Assembly (NCBI RefSeq): GCF_030813695.1
Contig: NZ_JAUSVA010000002.1
Span: 9,075,501 to 9,139,500, forward strand
DNA length: 64,000 bases
Source: Kitasatospora herbaricolor
GTDB lineage: Bacteria; Actinomycetota; Actinomycetes; Streptomycetales; Streptomycetaceae
Direction of reading: 5' to 3'
Every line of letters begins with the position of its first letter. Within the stretch, counting starts at the first letter, position 1. Made by a program: the position numbers and the translations under genes. Of this stretch, positions 33,244 to 41,060 are shown in pieces. The notes beneath the pieces are model-generated. The model was given only the letters and a program-made list of their open reading frames with translations. It did no database searches and was not told the DNA's origin.

Positions 33244-34088
33244 GCGCCCCCGTCGCCCAGGCCCCGCTCGCACCCGGGGCCCCCGCTCCGGTGCCCGCGG
33301 CCGCAGCTTCCGGCCCCCGGCCCGGCACGCTCGTCTGGGAGCCCGCCGAGGGCGCCGCCCGGCGCGGCACCGTGGTGCTGCTCCCCGGCCGGGGCGAGAG
33401 CCCGGCCGTCTACCAGCGCTTCGGCCGCCGGCTGGCCGCCGACGGCTACGGCGTCCACGCGCTCGCCCTCGGCCCGGAGCCGGCGCCGGCCGAGGTGGCG
33501 GACGCCTTCGCGGCCGTCGCCGGGCAGGCTCCCGCACCGGTGGTGCTGGCCGGGTCGGACACCGGCGCGCTGCGGGCGCTGGCCGCAGCCCGGGAAGCCG
33601 GAGCGCGGCCGGACGGCCTCGTGCTCGCCGCACTGCCGCTGACGGCCGACACCCCGCCGCCCGGCGACTGGGAGGAGGAACTGGCGGCCCGGACGTCCTG
33701 CCCGGCCCACCGCGGCGTGCTGGCGGCCGATCCGGCGTTCGGCCGGGGCCGCTTCGCGGACCGCGTCCCGGACGCGCTGCTCGCTCCGGCGTTGAACCCG
33801 GCCCCGGCTGCGGCCCAGGCCCCGGCCGCGGCGCCTGCGGCGCCCGGGCCGCTGCCCGTCCTGGTCCTGCACGGCGCGGCCGACCCCGTCGCCCCGCCGC
33901 AGGCGGTCCGGGAGTTCGCCGCCGGGCTGCCCGCGGCCGTCCTGGTGCTGGTCGAGGACGGCCGGCACGACGTGCTCAACGACGCCACCCACCGCAGTGT
34001 CGCCGCGCAGCTCGTCCAGTGGCTGGAGCGCCTGCGCGGCGGCCCGGACCTGCCCCGCCTGCTCACGGTGGAGGAACCGGCCCGCTGA
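33240..34088 (+). CDS. alpha/beta hydrolase with Asp at the nucleophile elbow
   Basis: 282 residues. After an Ala/Pro-rich start (1-28) the fold begins with GTVVLLPGRGESPAVYQRFGRRLAADGYGVHALAL; the oxyanion-hole strand is VVLLPGRGES. The nucleophile elbow reads VVLAGSDTGALRAL, i.e. G105-S-D107-T-G109, so the nucleophile position is Asp instead of Ser. The acid is in VLVLHGAADPVAP and the catalytic His in EDGRHDVLNDATH. Asp nucleophiles occur in haloalkane dehalogenases and epoxide hydrolases. The alternative is a degenerate esterase in which neighbouring S106 acts. It overlaps monooxygenase B by ATGA, suggesting it processes the same compound after or before oxygenation (inference). Confidence 0.75.
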   Translation: MSAPVAQAPLAPGAPAPVPAAAASGPRPGTLVWEPAEGAARRGTVVLLPGRGESPAVYQRFGRRLAADGYGVHALALGPEPAPAEVADAFAAVAGQAPAPVVLAGSDTGALRALAAAREAGARPDGLVLAALPLTADTPPPGDWEEELAARTSCPAHRGVLAADPAFGRGRFADRVPDALLAPALNPAPAAAQAPAAAPAAPGPLPVLVLHGAADPVAPPQAVREFAAGLPAAVLVLVEDGRHDVLNDATHRSVAAQLVQWLERLRGGPDLPRLLTVEEPAR

Positions 34089-34252
34089 GGTCCGGCCCGC
34101 CCCACCCCCGCCACCACCGCCAGGACGGGTCCGGTCCGTCCGGAGCGTACGGACCGGACCCGTCCCCGCCGGTCACCACCGGCGCGTCCGCAAGCCTGCC
34201 GCCCGACCGCCGGCCCCGCCGGCACCGATCCACGTCCCAGGAAGGACATCCC

Positions 34253-34798
34253 GTGACCATCATCCAGGACCTCCCCGCCACACAGCTCCGGCCGATCGGG
34301 CCGGCCCCCGTGCCGGCCGACCGGCTGCGCCGCACCCTGCGCCGGCAGGCCGCGGGCGTCACCGTCATCACCGTGCCGGGCCCCGCCGGCTTCACCGCCA
34401 CCTCCTTCACCTCGGTCAGCCTGGATCCGGCCCTGGTGTCCTTCTACGTGTCGGCCACCGCCTCGGCGGCGCCGGCCGTCCGGGCGGCGGCCGGCTTCGC
34501 CGTCCACATCCTCGGCCGCGGCCAGGAGGAGCTGGCGGCCCGGTTCGCCCGTAGCGGCGTCGACCGCTTCGCCGGCACCGACTGGACGCCCGACGAGCTG
34601 GGCACACCCGTCCTGGCCGGGGTCGCGGCCTGGCTGACGGCGCGTCCGGTGCTGCTCCAGGAGGTCGGCGACCACCTGCTGGTGGTCGGCGAGGTCGTCG
34701 ACACCCTGGCCCGCGAGGACGTCGGCCCGCTGGTGCACCACGACGGCGCCTTCGGCGGGTTCACCTCCGCTCCGGGCGCCGGTGCCCGCCGGAGCTGA
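34253..34798 (+). CDS. flavin reductase (FMN, HpaC/DIM6-type)
   Basis: 181 residues from GTG 34253 with a strong AGGAAGGA RBS. The flavin-reductase-like split barrel is visible: RRTLRRQAAGVTVITVPGPAGFTATSFTSVSLDPALVSFYVSA, FAVHILGRGQEELAARFARSGVDRFAG, AAWLTARPVLLQEVGDHLLVVGEVVDT, and LVHHDGAFGGF. These enzymes make FMNH2 from FMN and NAD(P)H. It is the probable flavin donor for the three LLM monooxygenases and the SfnB-like enzyme, replacing SsuE. It contains no Cys and no internal Met. Not overlapping its neighbours (164- and 85-bp gaps). Confidence 0.85.
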   Translation: MTIIQDLPATQLRPIGPAPVPADRLRRTLRRQAAGVTVITVPGPAGFTATSFTSVSLDPALVSFYVSATASAAPAVRAAAGFAVHILGRGQEELAARFARSGVDRFAGTDWTPDELGTPVLAGVAAWLTARPVLLQEVGDHLLVVGEVVDTLAREDVGPLVHHDGAFGGFTSAPGAGARRS

Positions 34799-34883
34799 CC
34801 GGCCCCCGTCCGGTGCCCCGGCCACCGCCCGGCACCTCCACGCGGCCCGCGCACCCGGCCGCCGCCCGTCCCAGGAGTCCGCA

Positions 34884-36002
34884 ATGTCCCTCACCTTCCA
34901 CTGGTTCCTGCCCACCACCGGCGACAGCCGCCACGTGGTCGGCGGCGGCCACGGGTCGACGCCCGGCACGGCGGGCGCCGACCGCCCGCCGAGCATCGAG
35001 TACCTGGGCCAGATCGCCCGCACGGCGGAGCAACTCGGCTTCGCCGGCGCGCTGACCCCCACCGGCGTCTGGTGCGAGGACGCCTGGCTGACCACGGCGA
35101 TGCTCACCCAGGTCACCGAGCGGATCAAGTTCCTGGTCGCCTTCCGCCCGGGGCAGCTCAGCCCGACCCTGGCCGCCCAGATGGCGGCCAGCTACCAGCG
35201 TCAGTCCCACGGCCGGCTGCTGCTCAACGTGGTGACCGGCGGCGAGTCGGCCGAGCAGCGCGCCTACGGCGACTTCCTGGACAAGGAGGGGCGCTACGCC
35301 CGGGCGGACGAGTTCCTCGGGATCGTCCGGCGCCTCTGGTCGGGCGAGATCGTCGACCACGAGGGGGACCATCTACGGGTCGAGCAGGCCCGGCTGGCGC
35401 GGCTGCCGGATCCCGCGCCGGAGATCTACTTCGGCGGGTCCTCGGCGGCGGCCGGTACGGTGGCGGCCCGGCACGCGGACGTCTACCTCACCTGGGGCGA
35501 GCCGCCCGCGCAGGTCCGGGAGAAGATCGAGTGGATCAGCGGTCTGGCCCGGGCCCGGGGCCGCACGCCCCGGTTCGGGATCCGGCTGCACGTGATCGCC
35601 AGGGACACCTCCGCGCAGGCCTGGGCCGAAGCCGAACGGTTGCTCGCGGGGATGAGCCCGGAGCGGATCCGTAGTACCCAACTCGCCCTGGCCCGGAGCG
35701 AGTCGGACGGACAGCGACGGATGCGGGAGCTGCACGGCGGCGCCACCGACCGGCTGGAGGTGCACCCGGGCCTGTGGGCGGGCATCGGGCTGGTGCGCGG
35801 CGGCGCCGGCACCGCGCTGGTGGGCAGCCACCGGGAGGTCGCCGACCTGATCGGGGAGTACCACCGCGCGGGCGTTCAGGAGTTCGTCCTGTCCGGCATC
35901 CCGCACCTGGAGGAGGCCTACCAGGTCGGCGAGGGCGTCCTGCCGCTGCTCGCGGCCGAGGGACTCTGGCGCCACCCGGCGGTCCCGGCCGGCCGGTTCT
36001 GA
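34884..36002 (+). CDS. ssuD: alkanesulfonate monooxygenase (SsuD)
   Basis: 372 residues, close to the 381 of E. coli SsuD. It starts MSLTFHWFLPTTGDSRHVVG, the SsuD opening, then IARTAEQLGFAGALTPTGVWCEDAWLT, IKFLVAFRPGQLSPTLAAQMAASYQRQSHGRLLLNVVTGGESAEQ, the YGDFLDKEGRYARADEFL region, EIYFGGSSAAAGTVAARHADVYLTWGEPPAQV and the C-terminal arginine-containing loop SESDGQRRMRELHGG that shields the active site. The reaction is alkanesulfonate + FMNH2 + O2 to aldehyde + sulfite. It differs more from proteins A and B than they do from each other. It ends the operon, followed by a hairpin shared with the convergent DUF4389 gene. Confidence 0.88.
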   Translation: MSLTFHWFLPTTGDSRHVVGGGHGSTPGTAGADRPPSIEYLGQIARTAEQLGFAGALTPTGVWCEDAWLTTAMLTQVTERIKFLVAFRPGQLSPTLAAQMAASYQRQSHGRLLLNVVTGGESAEQRAYGDFLDKEGRYARADEFLGIVRRLWSGEIVDHEGDHLRVEQARLARLPDPAPEIYFGGSSAAAGTVAARHADVYLTWGEPPAQVREKIEWISGLARARGRTPRFGIRLHVIARDTSAQAWAEAERLLAGMSPERIRSTQLALARSESDGQRRMRELHGGATDRLEVHPGLWAGIGLVRGGAGTALVGSHREVADLIGEYHRAGVQEFVLSGIPHLEEAYQVGEGVLPLLAAEGLWRHPAVPAGRF

Positions 36003-36004
36003 GC

Positions 36005-36033
36005 CGGGGCCGGACCGGGCCCGGGCGGCCCCG
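36005..36033. terminator. terminator at the end of the sulfur operon
   Basis: CGGGGCCG (36005-36012) pairs with CGGCCCCG (36026-36033) in the 36-bp gap between two convergent genes. Confidence 0.55.
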
Positions 36034-36038
36034 CCGGT

Positions 36039-36863
36039 TCAGCGCCCGGCCGGGACCCGTCCCGGGTCCAGCGGCGCGGTGACGTGCACGGACAGGTCGT
36101 CGTTGTCGTCGTCCGAGCCGAAGGTGCCGGTCAGCGAGGAGGTGAGTGAGGCGGCGATCCCCACCAGGATGAAGACGACCAGCAGGCCGCGCCCGGCGCC
36201 GCTGAGCACCAGCGGCCTGGTCGCCGAGGCCACCGGCGCCGCGCCCACCGCGCCGACCGGCGGGTCCTCACCGAAGAGCTGCTTCGGGTAGGCGGCGGTG
36301 AGCATCAACAGGTAGGCCTGGAAGCGCATCCGGTAGCGCACGATCGCCGCGCTGGCCTCGAACAGCGGTCGCGGCATCCGGCCCAGGATCAGCACCACCA
36401 GCCAGCTGATGAACGACACCGTCCACCAGCCGGTGAGCAGCACGCTCTGCACGATCGCCGCGGGGATGGCCAGGATCAGCCGGAAGAAGACCGCCAGCCG
36501 GTTGAGCTCGCCCGGCTTCAGCCCGACCTGGACGGGGTACCCGGGCGCCTGGAAGGCGAACGGCGGGTACCGGTCGTGGGTCAGCATCGCGTAGGTGTTC
36601 ACCCGCGTCTCGTACGCGACGAAGCCCGCCAGGTAGGTCGCGGCGAATTCCGGCAGCCGCCCCAGCACCAGCGCCCCGAACCAGCCGATCACGCTCACGA
36701 AGAAGGCCACCACCGACAGCACCCACAGCACGATGATCTGCGGGATCAGCATCAGCAGGCGCAGCAGCACGGTCAGCCGGTTCTGGTCCGCCGGTTCCGG
36801 CATGTCCAGCGTCGGCAGGAACTCGGCCGCGGCGGGCGCAGCGGCGGGGGGAGCGTCCCACAT
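36039..36863 (-). CDS. DUF4389 membrane protein
   Basis: 274 residues. Two repeats of a membrane module are visible: NRLTVLLRLLMLIPQIIVLWVLSVVAFFVSVIGWFGALVLGRLPE with YPPFAF, and again NRLAVFFRLILAIPAAIVQSVLLTGWWTVSFISWLVVLILGRMPRPLFEASAAIVRYRMRFQAYLLMLTAAYP. This internal duplication and the R(L)F(R)LxLxIP pattern are typical of DUF4389. A further helix (RGLLVVFILVGIAASLTSSL) is followed by an acidic DDDNDD tail. Function unknown. The ATG at 36863 is the only one preceding the conserved part closely; the frame upstream is GC noise. Confidence 0.82.
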   Translation of the reverse strand: MWDAPPAAAPAAAEFLPTLDMPEPADQNRLTVLLRLLMLIPQIIVLWVLSVVAFFVSVIGWFGALVLGRLPEFAATYLAGFVAYETRVNTYAMLTHDRYPPFAFQAPGYPVQVGLKPGELNRLAVFFRLILAIPAAIVQSVLLTGWWTVSFISWLVVLILGRMPRPLFEASAAIVRYRMRFQAYLLMLTAAYPKQLFGEDPPVGAVGAAPVASATRPLVLSGAGRGLLVVFILVGIAASLTSSLTGTFGSDDDNDDLSVHVTAPLDPGRVPAGR

Positions 36864-37294
36864 CCGGGCCTCCAGGCGTCGGGTCCAGGGCGGTGGCGGC
36901 GGGGGAGCCGCATCTTCCGAAGATCGCAGTCGCCCGGCGCCCGCGCCCGTCGGATGGACCGATCGGGCGAAGCGAGAGGGCGGGCCGGCGCCCGGGCTCC
37001 GGCCGCTCCGGGGGCGTCCTCCGCGCCCACCCCGGCATCCGGAGCCGGAGCCGGGGCCGGCCCCTCGCGCGGGTCGCCGCCGCCGACCCGCCGCAGGGCC
37101 GGCGGGTACGGGCGGCGCGGGCTCCCGGTCGGGCGGCGGTGCACGTCGCGACGGCGTCCGGTAGGGCGGCGCCGCCGGGGGGAGACCCCGATCACGACAG
37201 GCTGACGACCGGCCAACTGCTGCCCCGGACAAGGCGGGTACGACTGTCCGAAACGCCTGTGACAGGTGCCGGAACCGCTCGGTATCGTCGCGGC
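36864..37294. other. 431-bp divergent region, no gene seen
   Basis: Lies between the DUF4389 and GNAT starts. It is extremely GC-rich; all open frames are Arg/Gly/Pro artefacts. The only AT-leaning patch is 37240-37290 (CGTCCGAAACGCCTGTGACAGGTGCC ... GGTATCGTCG), likely the GNAT promoter with GGTATCGT near position -10. Confidence 0.45.
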
Positions 37295-37819
37295 ATGCCT
37301 GAACTGATCGCGCCCACCACCCGTCTGCGGTCCGCCTGGCTCGAAGCCCGTGCCGACTGGGGGCCCGGCGCCCATGAGGACGGCTTCGGGCTGCGGGCGG
37401 CCGACGAGGTCGACTCGCCGGACGGATTCGCGGCCTGGGTGGCCCGGCTGGCCGAGCCGCCGAAGCCGGACGGGAGCCAGGGGCGGCCCGGTCCGGTGGG
37501 TTGCGTGTACCGCTGGATCGTCGAGGACGGCCGGGTGCACGGCGGGATCGCGCTGCGGTACGGGCCGGGTGATTTCGTGCTGCCGTTCGGCCACATCGGC
37601 TACGGCATCCGGCCGTCCTCGCGCCGGCGCGGGCTGGCCGCCTGGGCCCTGGGCCGGATGCTCGACGAGGCGCGGGCCCGTGACCTGGGCCGGCTGCTCC
37701 TCGTCTGCGAGGTCGGCAACGTCGCCTCCGTGAGGACGATCGAGCGTCTGGGCGGCGTCCTCGAAGGCGTCCAGGACACCGAGTTCGGGGCCGTGCGGCG
37801 GTACTGGATAACGCTCTGA
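37295..37819 (+). CDS. GNAT-family N-acetyltransferase
   Basis: 174 residues. Acetyl-CoA binding motif A is GHIGYGIRPSSRRRGLAAWALGRMLDEARARDLGRLLLVCEVGN, with R-R-x-G-L-A at the pyrophosphate loop. It is followed by the NVASVRTIERLGGVLEGV motif typical of GNATs. The N-terminus has PTTRLRSAWLEARADWGPGAHEDGFGL. These enzymes acetylate small amines or protein N-termini; the substrate is not known. It is monocistronic. Confidence 0.88.
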   Translation: MPELIAPTTRLRSAWLEARADWGPGAHEDGFGLRAADEVDSPDGFAAWVARLAEPPKPDGSQGRPGPVGCVYRWIVEDGRVHGGIALRYGPGDFVLPFGHIGYGIRPSSRRRGLAAWALGRMLDEARARDLGRLLLVCEVGNVASVRTIERLGGVLEGVQDTEFGAVRRYWITL

Positions 37820-37849
37820 GGCCGGCCGGGCCACTCCCGGCGGGGCCTC
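37818..37849 (+). terminator. terminator after GNAT gene
   Basis: GAGGCC (37818-37823) pairs with GGCCTC (37844-37849) with an inner CCGGG/CCCGG stem around CCACT. Confidence 0.6.
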
Positions 37850-38114
37850 GCCGGGGTCGCCCGACCAGGCCGGGCTCCGCGTGAACAGTCGCTTTGTCGA
37901 CGGAAGTTGAGCGTGGGCCCGGACGGGAGCAAGATGGGCCCGGACGCGGTGGCCCGGTGCTGGGCCCGGTGGCCGTCAGGCGTGCGAGGAGGCCGGCTCC
38001 CGAGGGGTTCGGCCGGGCCGGCGGCCGCCACGAGGCCGGATCGGGCGCTGCGGAACGTCACCGATCACGCCCCGGCCGGGCCGTGACGACTGATCGACGG
38101 ACAGGGCAGGGTGG

Positions 38115-38684
38115 ATGGCACAGCGCAGCTATTGGCGTGAGGCGGACGGGTCCGCGGTGGGGGCGGCGCAGGCCCAGCAGCTCTGGGCCGACGAGGCCTA
38201 TCCGCACCTGGTCACCGTCGCCGGGACCTATCACGCCGTCATCACCTACAAGGAGTTGGCGGAGGCGGTCCAGGCGGCGTCCGGGGTCCGGACGACCGCC
38301 CTCCTGCACAACTGGATCGGGGGCGTGCTGGGCCATGTGGTCCGCGAGGCCCATCGGCGTGGCGACCCGCCCCTGACGGCACTGGTCGTCCGCACCAGCG
38401 ACGGGATGGTCGGCGAGGGCTACCGGGAAGTCCTCGCGGTCGCCGGGCAGGAGGCCGCCGCCGAGGACATCGACCGGGAGAACCACGCGGCGGCCGCCCG
38501 GCTGGACTGCTACCGCCGCTTCGGCGCCGCCCTGCCGCCCGGCGGCGGCGTCCCCGCGCTCGCGCCCCGGCTGCTGGCCGCGATCGAGCGCCGACGCGCG
38601 CGGCTCCCGGAGCCGGCCGCACCGATCTGCACCGGCTGCTACGTCCAGCTCCCGGCTACGGGGATCTGCGACTCCTGCCAGTAG
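38115..38684 (+). CDS. hypothetical protein with C-terminal zinc ribbon
   Basis: 189 residues. The N-terminal ~120 residues are helical and conserved-looking: AYPHLVTVAGTYHAVITYKELAEAVQAASGVRTTALLHNWIGGVLGHVVREAHRRGDPPLTALVVRTSDGMVGEGYREVL. The protein ends CTGCYVQLPATGICDSCQ, a compact C-x2-C...C-x2-C ribbon. I do not recognise a named family. The arrangement (helical domain plus terminal ribbon) suggests nucleic-acid or protein binding. It is followed by a perfect 13-bp hairpin before the convergent aspS gene. Confidence 0.7.
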   Translation: MAQRSYWREADGSAVGAAQAQQLWADEAYPHLVTVAGTYHAVITYKELAEAVQAASGVRTTALLHNWIGGVLGHVVREAHRRGDPPLTALVVRTSDGMVGEGYREVLAVAGQEAAAEDIDRENHAAAARLDCYRRFGAALPPGGGVPALAPRLLAAIERRRARLPEPAAPICTGCYVQLPATGICDSCQ

Positions 38685-38723
38685 GAGGAGCCCGCCCTGG
38701 GCCGGCCCGCCGAGGACGGGCGC

Positions 38724-38755
38724 CCGGGGCGAGGACCGTCCTGTCCTCGCCCCGG
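38724..38755. terminator. bidirectional terminator before aspS
   Basis: CCGGGGCGAGGAC (38724-38736) pairs perfectly with 38743-38755 across CGTCCT. Direct repeats GCCCCGGACTCCGG and CCCGCGAGACCCT follow up to 38815. Confidence 0.75.
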
Positions 38756-38815
38756 ACTCCGGTGTCCGGCCCGCCCCGGACTCCGGCCCGCGAGACCCTG
38801 CGGCCCCGCGAGACC

Positions 38816-40138
38816 CTACGGAGTCAGCCGGTTGGGCCCGCGGAACAGGAAGGTCGCCTCACGGATCGAGTCCAGGCCGAGGAGCACCATCAGCACCCGG
38901 CCGAGGCCCAGGCCCAGACCGCCGTGCGGAGGGCATCCGTAGCGGAAGCAGTTCAGGTAGTCCTGGAGCGACTCGATGCCGATGCCCTTCTCCGCGGCCT
39001 GTTCGAGCAGCACGTCGTACCGGTGTTCGCGCTGCGCGCCGGTGGTGATCTCCAGCCCCTTCCACAGCAGGTCGAAACTGAGCGTCAGGTCGGGCTCGCC
39101 CGCTGCCCGCATGTGGTAGAAGGGCCGGATCCCGGCCGGATAGTGGGTCACGAACACGAACTCGTGCCCGGTCTCCCGCCGGATGTGCGCGGCGAGCGCA
39201 CGCTCGCCCTCGGGGTCCAGGTCGGCCCTGGCGCCCTCAGGGTCCCGGCCGCCCGCCCGCAGGATCTCCTGGGCCCGGGCCATGGTGACCCGGGGGAAGG
39301 GCAGCGCAGGGACGGTCACCTCCACCCCGAACTGCTCCTGGATCGCGGCTCCGTGCCGCTCCGCGACCCGGCCGAGGGTGTGCGCGAGCATCCGCTCCTC
39401 GAAGGCCATCACGTCCTCGACGTCCTCGGTCCAGGCGAGTTCGACGTCCACCCCGGTGAACTCGGTCGCGTGCCGCGAGGTGAAGGAGGGTTCGGCGCGG
39501 AACACCGGCCCGATCTCGAAGACCCGGTCGATACCGGCGGCGATCGCCATCTGCTTGTAGAACTGCGGGGACTGCGCGAGGTACGCGCTGCGGCCGAAGT
39601 AGCCCAGCTCGAACACCTCCGCGCCGGACTCCGAGGCGGTGCCCATCAGCTTCGGCGTGTGCATCTCGGTGCAGCCCTCGGCGTACGCGAACTCCCGCAG
39701 GGCCTGTTCGACGGTGGTCTGCACCGCGAACAGCAGCTGCGCGGCGGGGCGCCGGCGGACGTCCAGGAACCGCCAGTCCAGGCGGTGTTCCAGCCCGGTG
39801 AGCTCGTTGAGGGGCAGCGGTGCCTCGGCCCGGTTGAGCAGCTCGACGTGCTCCGGGACGATTTCCAGGCCGCCCAGCCGGACGGCGGGGTTCTCGACCA
39901 CCAAGCCGGTGACGCGCACCGCCGACTCGACGGTCAGCTCCTCGATCCGTTCCTCGACCGGGTCGTCCGCGCCCAGGCGCCGGTGGGTGACCTGGGCGGT
40001 GCCGCTGTGGTCCCGGACCAGCACGAACTGCATCGTGCGTTGCAGGCGCAGGGTGTTCACCCAGCCGTGGACCGAAACCGTGCGGCCCAGGTGTTCCCGC
40101 AGGTCGGCGACCAGGACACGGGGGGTGGGGTGGATCAT
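38816..40138 (-). CDS. aspS: archaeal-type aspartyl-tRNA synthetase, T-box controlled
   Basis: 440 residues. An OB-fold anticodon-binding domain (TVSHGWVNTLRLQRTMQFVLVRD is close to residues 20-42) is followed by a class II catalytic core: motif 1 region FAYAEGCTEMHTPKLMGTASESGAEVFELGYFGRSAYLAQSPQFYKQ, motif 2 VFEIGPVFRAEPSFTSRHATEFTGVDVELA, and motif 3 GGLGLGLGRVLMVLLGLDSIRE. It lacks the ~150-residue GAD insertion of the usual bacterial AspRS (about 590 residues), so it is the archaeal/eukaryal type, often annotated aspartate-tRNA(Asn) ligase. Presumably it is a second copy beside a housekeeping AspRS. Its mRNA leader is a T-box (40139-40388) with an Asp specifier. It is divergent from an aminoacyl-lipid synthase operon. 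Confidence 0.9.
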   Translation of the reverse strand: MIHPTPRVLVADLREHLGRTVSVHGWVNTLRLQRTMQFVLVRDHSGTAQVTHRRLGADDPVEERIEELTVESAVRVTGLVVENPAVRLGGLEIVPEHVELLNRAEAPLPLNELTGLEHRLDWRFLDVRRRPAAQLLFAVQTTVEQALREFAYAEGCTEMHTPKLMGTASESGAEVFELGYFGRSAYLAQSPQFYKQMAIAAGIDRVFEIGPVFRAEPSFTSRHATEFTGVDVELAWTEDVEDVMAFEERMLAHTLGRVAERHGAAIQEQFGVEVTVPALPFPRVTMARAQEILRAGGRDPEGARADLDPEGERALAAHIRRETGHEFVFVTHYPAGIRPFYHMRAAGEPDLTLSFDLLWKGLEITTGAQREHRYDVLLEQAAEKGIGIESLQDYLNCFRYGCPPHGGLGLGLGRVLMVLLGLDSIREATFLFRGPNRLTP

Positions 40139-40388
40139 CGCAGTCCTCCGTAGGACGTCGGGTGATCCCTTGGGAGTGCGGGCGAGAAGGGGCTCGCGGT
40201 GCCACCGCACTTTCGCTCCCGCCGACGGCGGCAGCCTCGTTCGGGCCCGATCACGGGGGCCGGCCGGCGGGGCATTTCCTCCCCGCGCTCAGGAGTGTCT
40301 TCGCCTCGGGCGCGATGCCGCCTTCACAGCTGCCGGCGGCTCTCTCGACTCGCGGGATCCCTCGGGTACTCGTCTCCCTCATCGCGTT
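40139..40388 (-). promoter_or_regulatory. T-box riboswitch (specifier GAC, Asp) upstream of aspS
   Basis: On the minus strand: distal stem I with GACGAGTACC (AGTA motif near 40364-40372); the conserved AGAGAG followed by a GCCGCC/GGCGGC hairpin whose loop contains GCTGTGAA (40317-40346); specifier loop GAAGACACTCC with GAC at 40297-40299 followed by A; and the T-box GGTGGCACCGCG (rc of 40195-40206). A competing helix AGTGCGG...CCGCACT plus GCGAG/CTCGC would bulge the UGGCACC sequence, as in T-box terminators. There is no U-run after it, so control may be translational or Rho-assisted. Uncharged tRNA-Asp should raise aspS expression. Confidence 0.85.
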
Positions 40389-40394
40389 GGGCAC

Positions 40395-40424
40395 AGGCTA
40401 GGCGGCCCGGCGCGATCGTCGCAA
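40395..40424 (-). promoter_or_regulatory. promoter of aspS T-box transcript
   Basis: Minus strand TTGCGA (40424-40419), 18-bp spacer, TAGCCT (40400-40395). The start site would be near 40388, exactly where the T-box stem I begins. Confidence 0.7.
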
Positions 40425-41060
40425 CGCCCTTTCGGGCACTCGGGGCGTCCCCTTCGGGCACGCGGCCCGGCCGTTCCGGCGGCGGCAGGGCCACAGGTGG
40501 TCCGCCGCCCGGCCGCTCCACCGGGACCGGCCGGCGCGCTCCTCCCGCCGCGGGCCGCACCGGTCCGGCCCGCGGCGGGAGGAGCGCGCCGCCGCTCCGC
40601 CTGGGCCGGGGGTGTGCACCGACGGCGTGTCGGACCCCGTCCGGCGACCCCGGTCGCGGGTCGTGCTTACCTGGGCTGGTAGAACGGGGCTGGTGAGAAC
40701 GGGGGCGGGACGGATCGGGAGACCGGGGCCGGGGCAGGACGGATCGGGGCGCGGGGGCGGCGGGGGAACCACAACCATGGCTGGACACGTCGACATGCAG
40801 CAGGGCTTCGCCCTGCCGCGTTCATGTCGGACGTCCCGGCGGTGCGGTGCGGGGCTTCCGGCGGTGCGGTGCCGACGGTACGCGCGCCCCGGCATCCGGG
40901 TGTCCCGCAGACCGTGACAGGTGGCGCCGCGCGCGAGCGCGGCACCGAGCCCGGGCCGTTCGTGCCGGTGCTCCTGTTGGTGGGTGTGTAGGACGGCCGT
41001 GGCGGCGACGTCGCGGCGTAGTGGAATTGCGGTGCGTACCGGCGCCGCGAAGCAAGGAGC
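40425..41060. other. 636-bp divergent region between aspS and the lipid-aminoacylation operon
   Basis: No convincing gene. It holds the 26-bp inverted repeat at 40532-40591, then G-rich short repeats (GGGACGGATCGGG and GGACGGATCGGGG near 40708-40750; AGAACGGGGCTGGTGAGAACGGGGG at 40681-40705). The promoter for the plus-strand operon should lie between 40900 and 41050; GTGGAATTGCGG near 41025 is the only AT-leaning patch. Confidence 0.5.
40532..40591. repeat. perfect 26-bp inverted repeat
   Basis: 40532-40557 is the exact reverse complement of 40566-40591, with loop CACCGGTC. It is the longest perfect hairpin in the window besides terminators, yet it sits between divergent genes upstream of both promoters. 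Confidence 0.85.
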
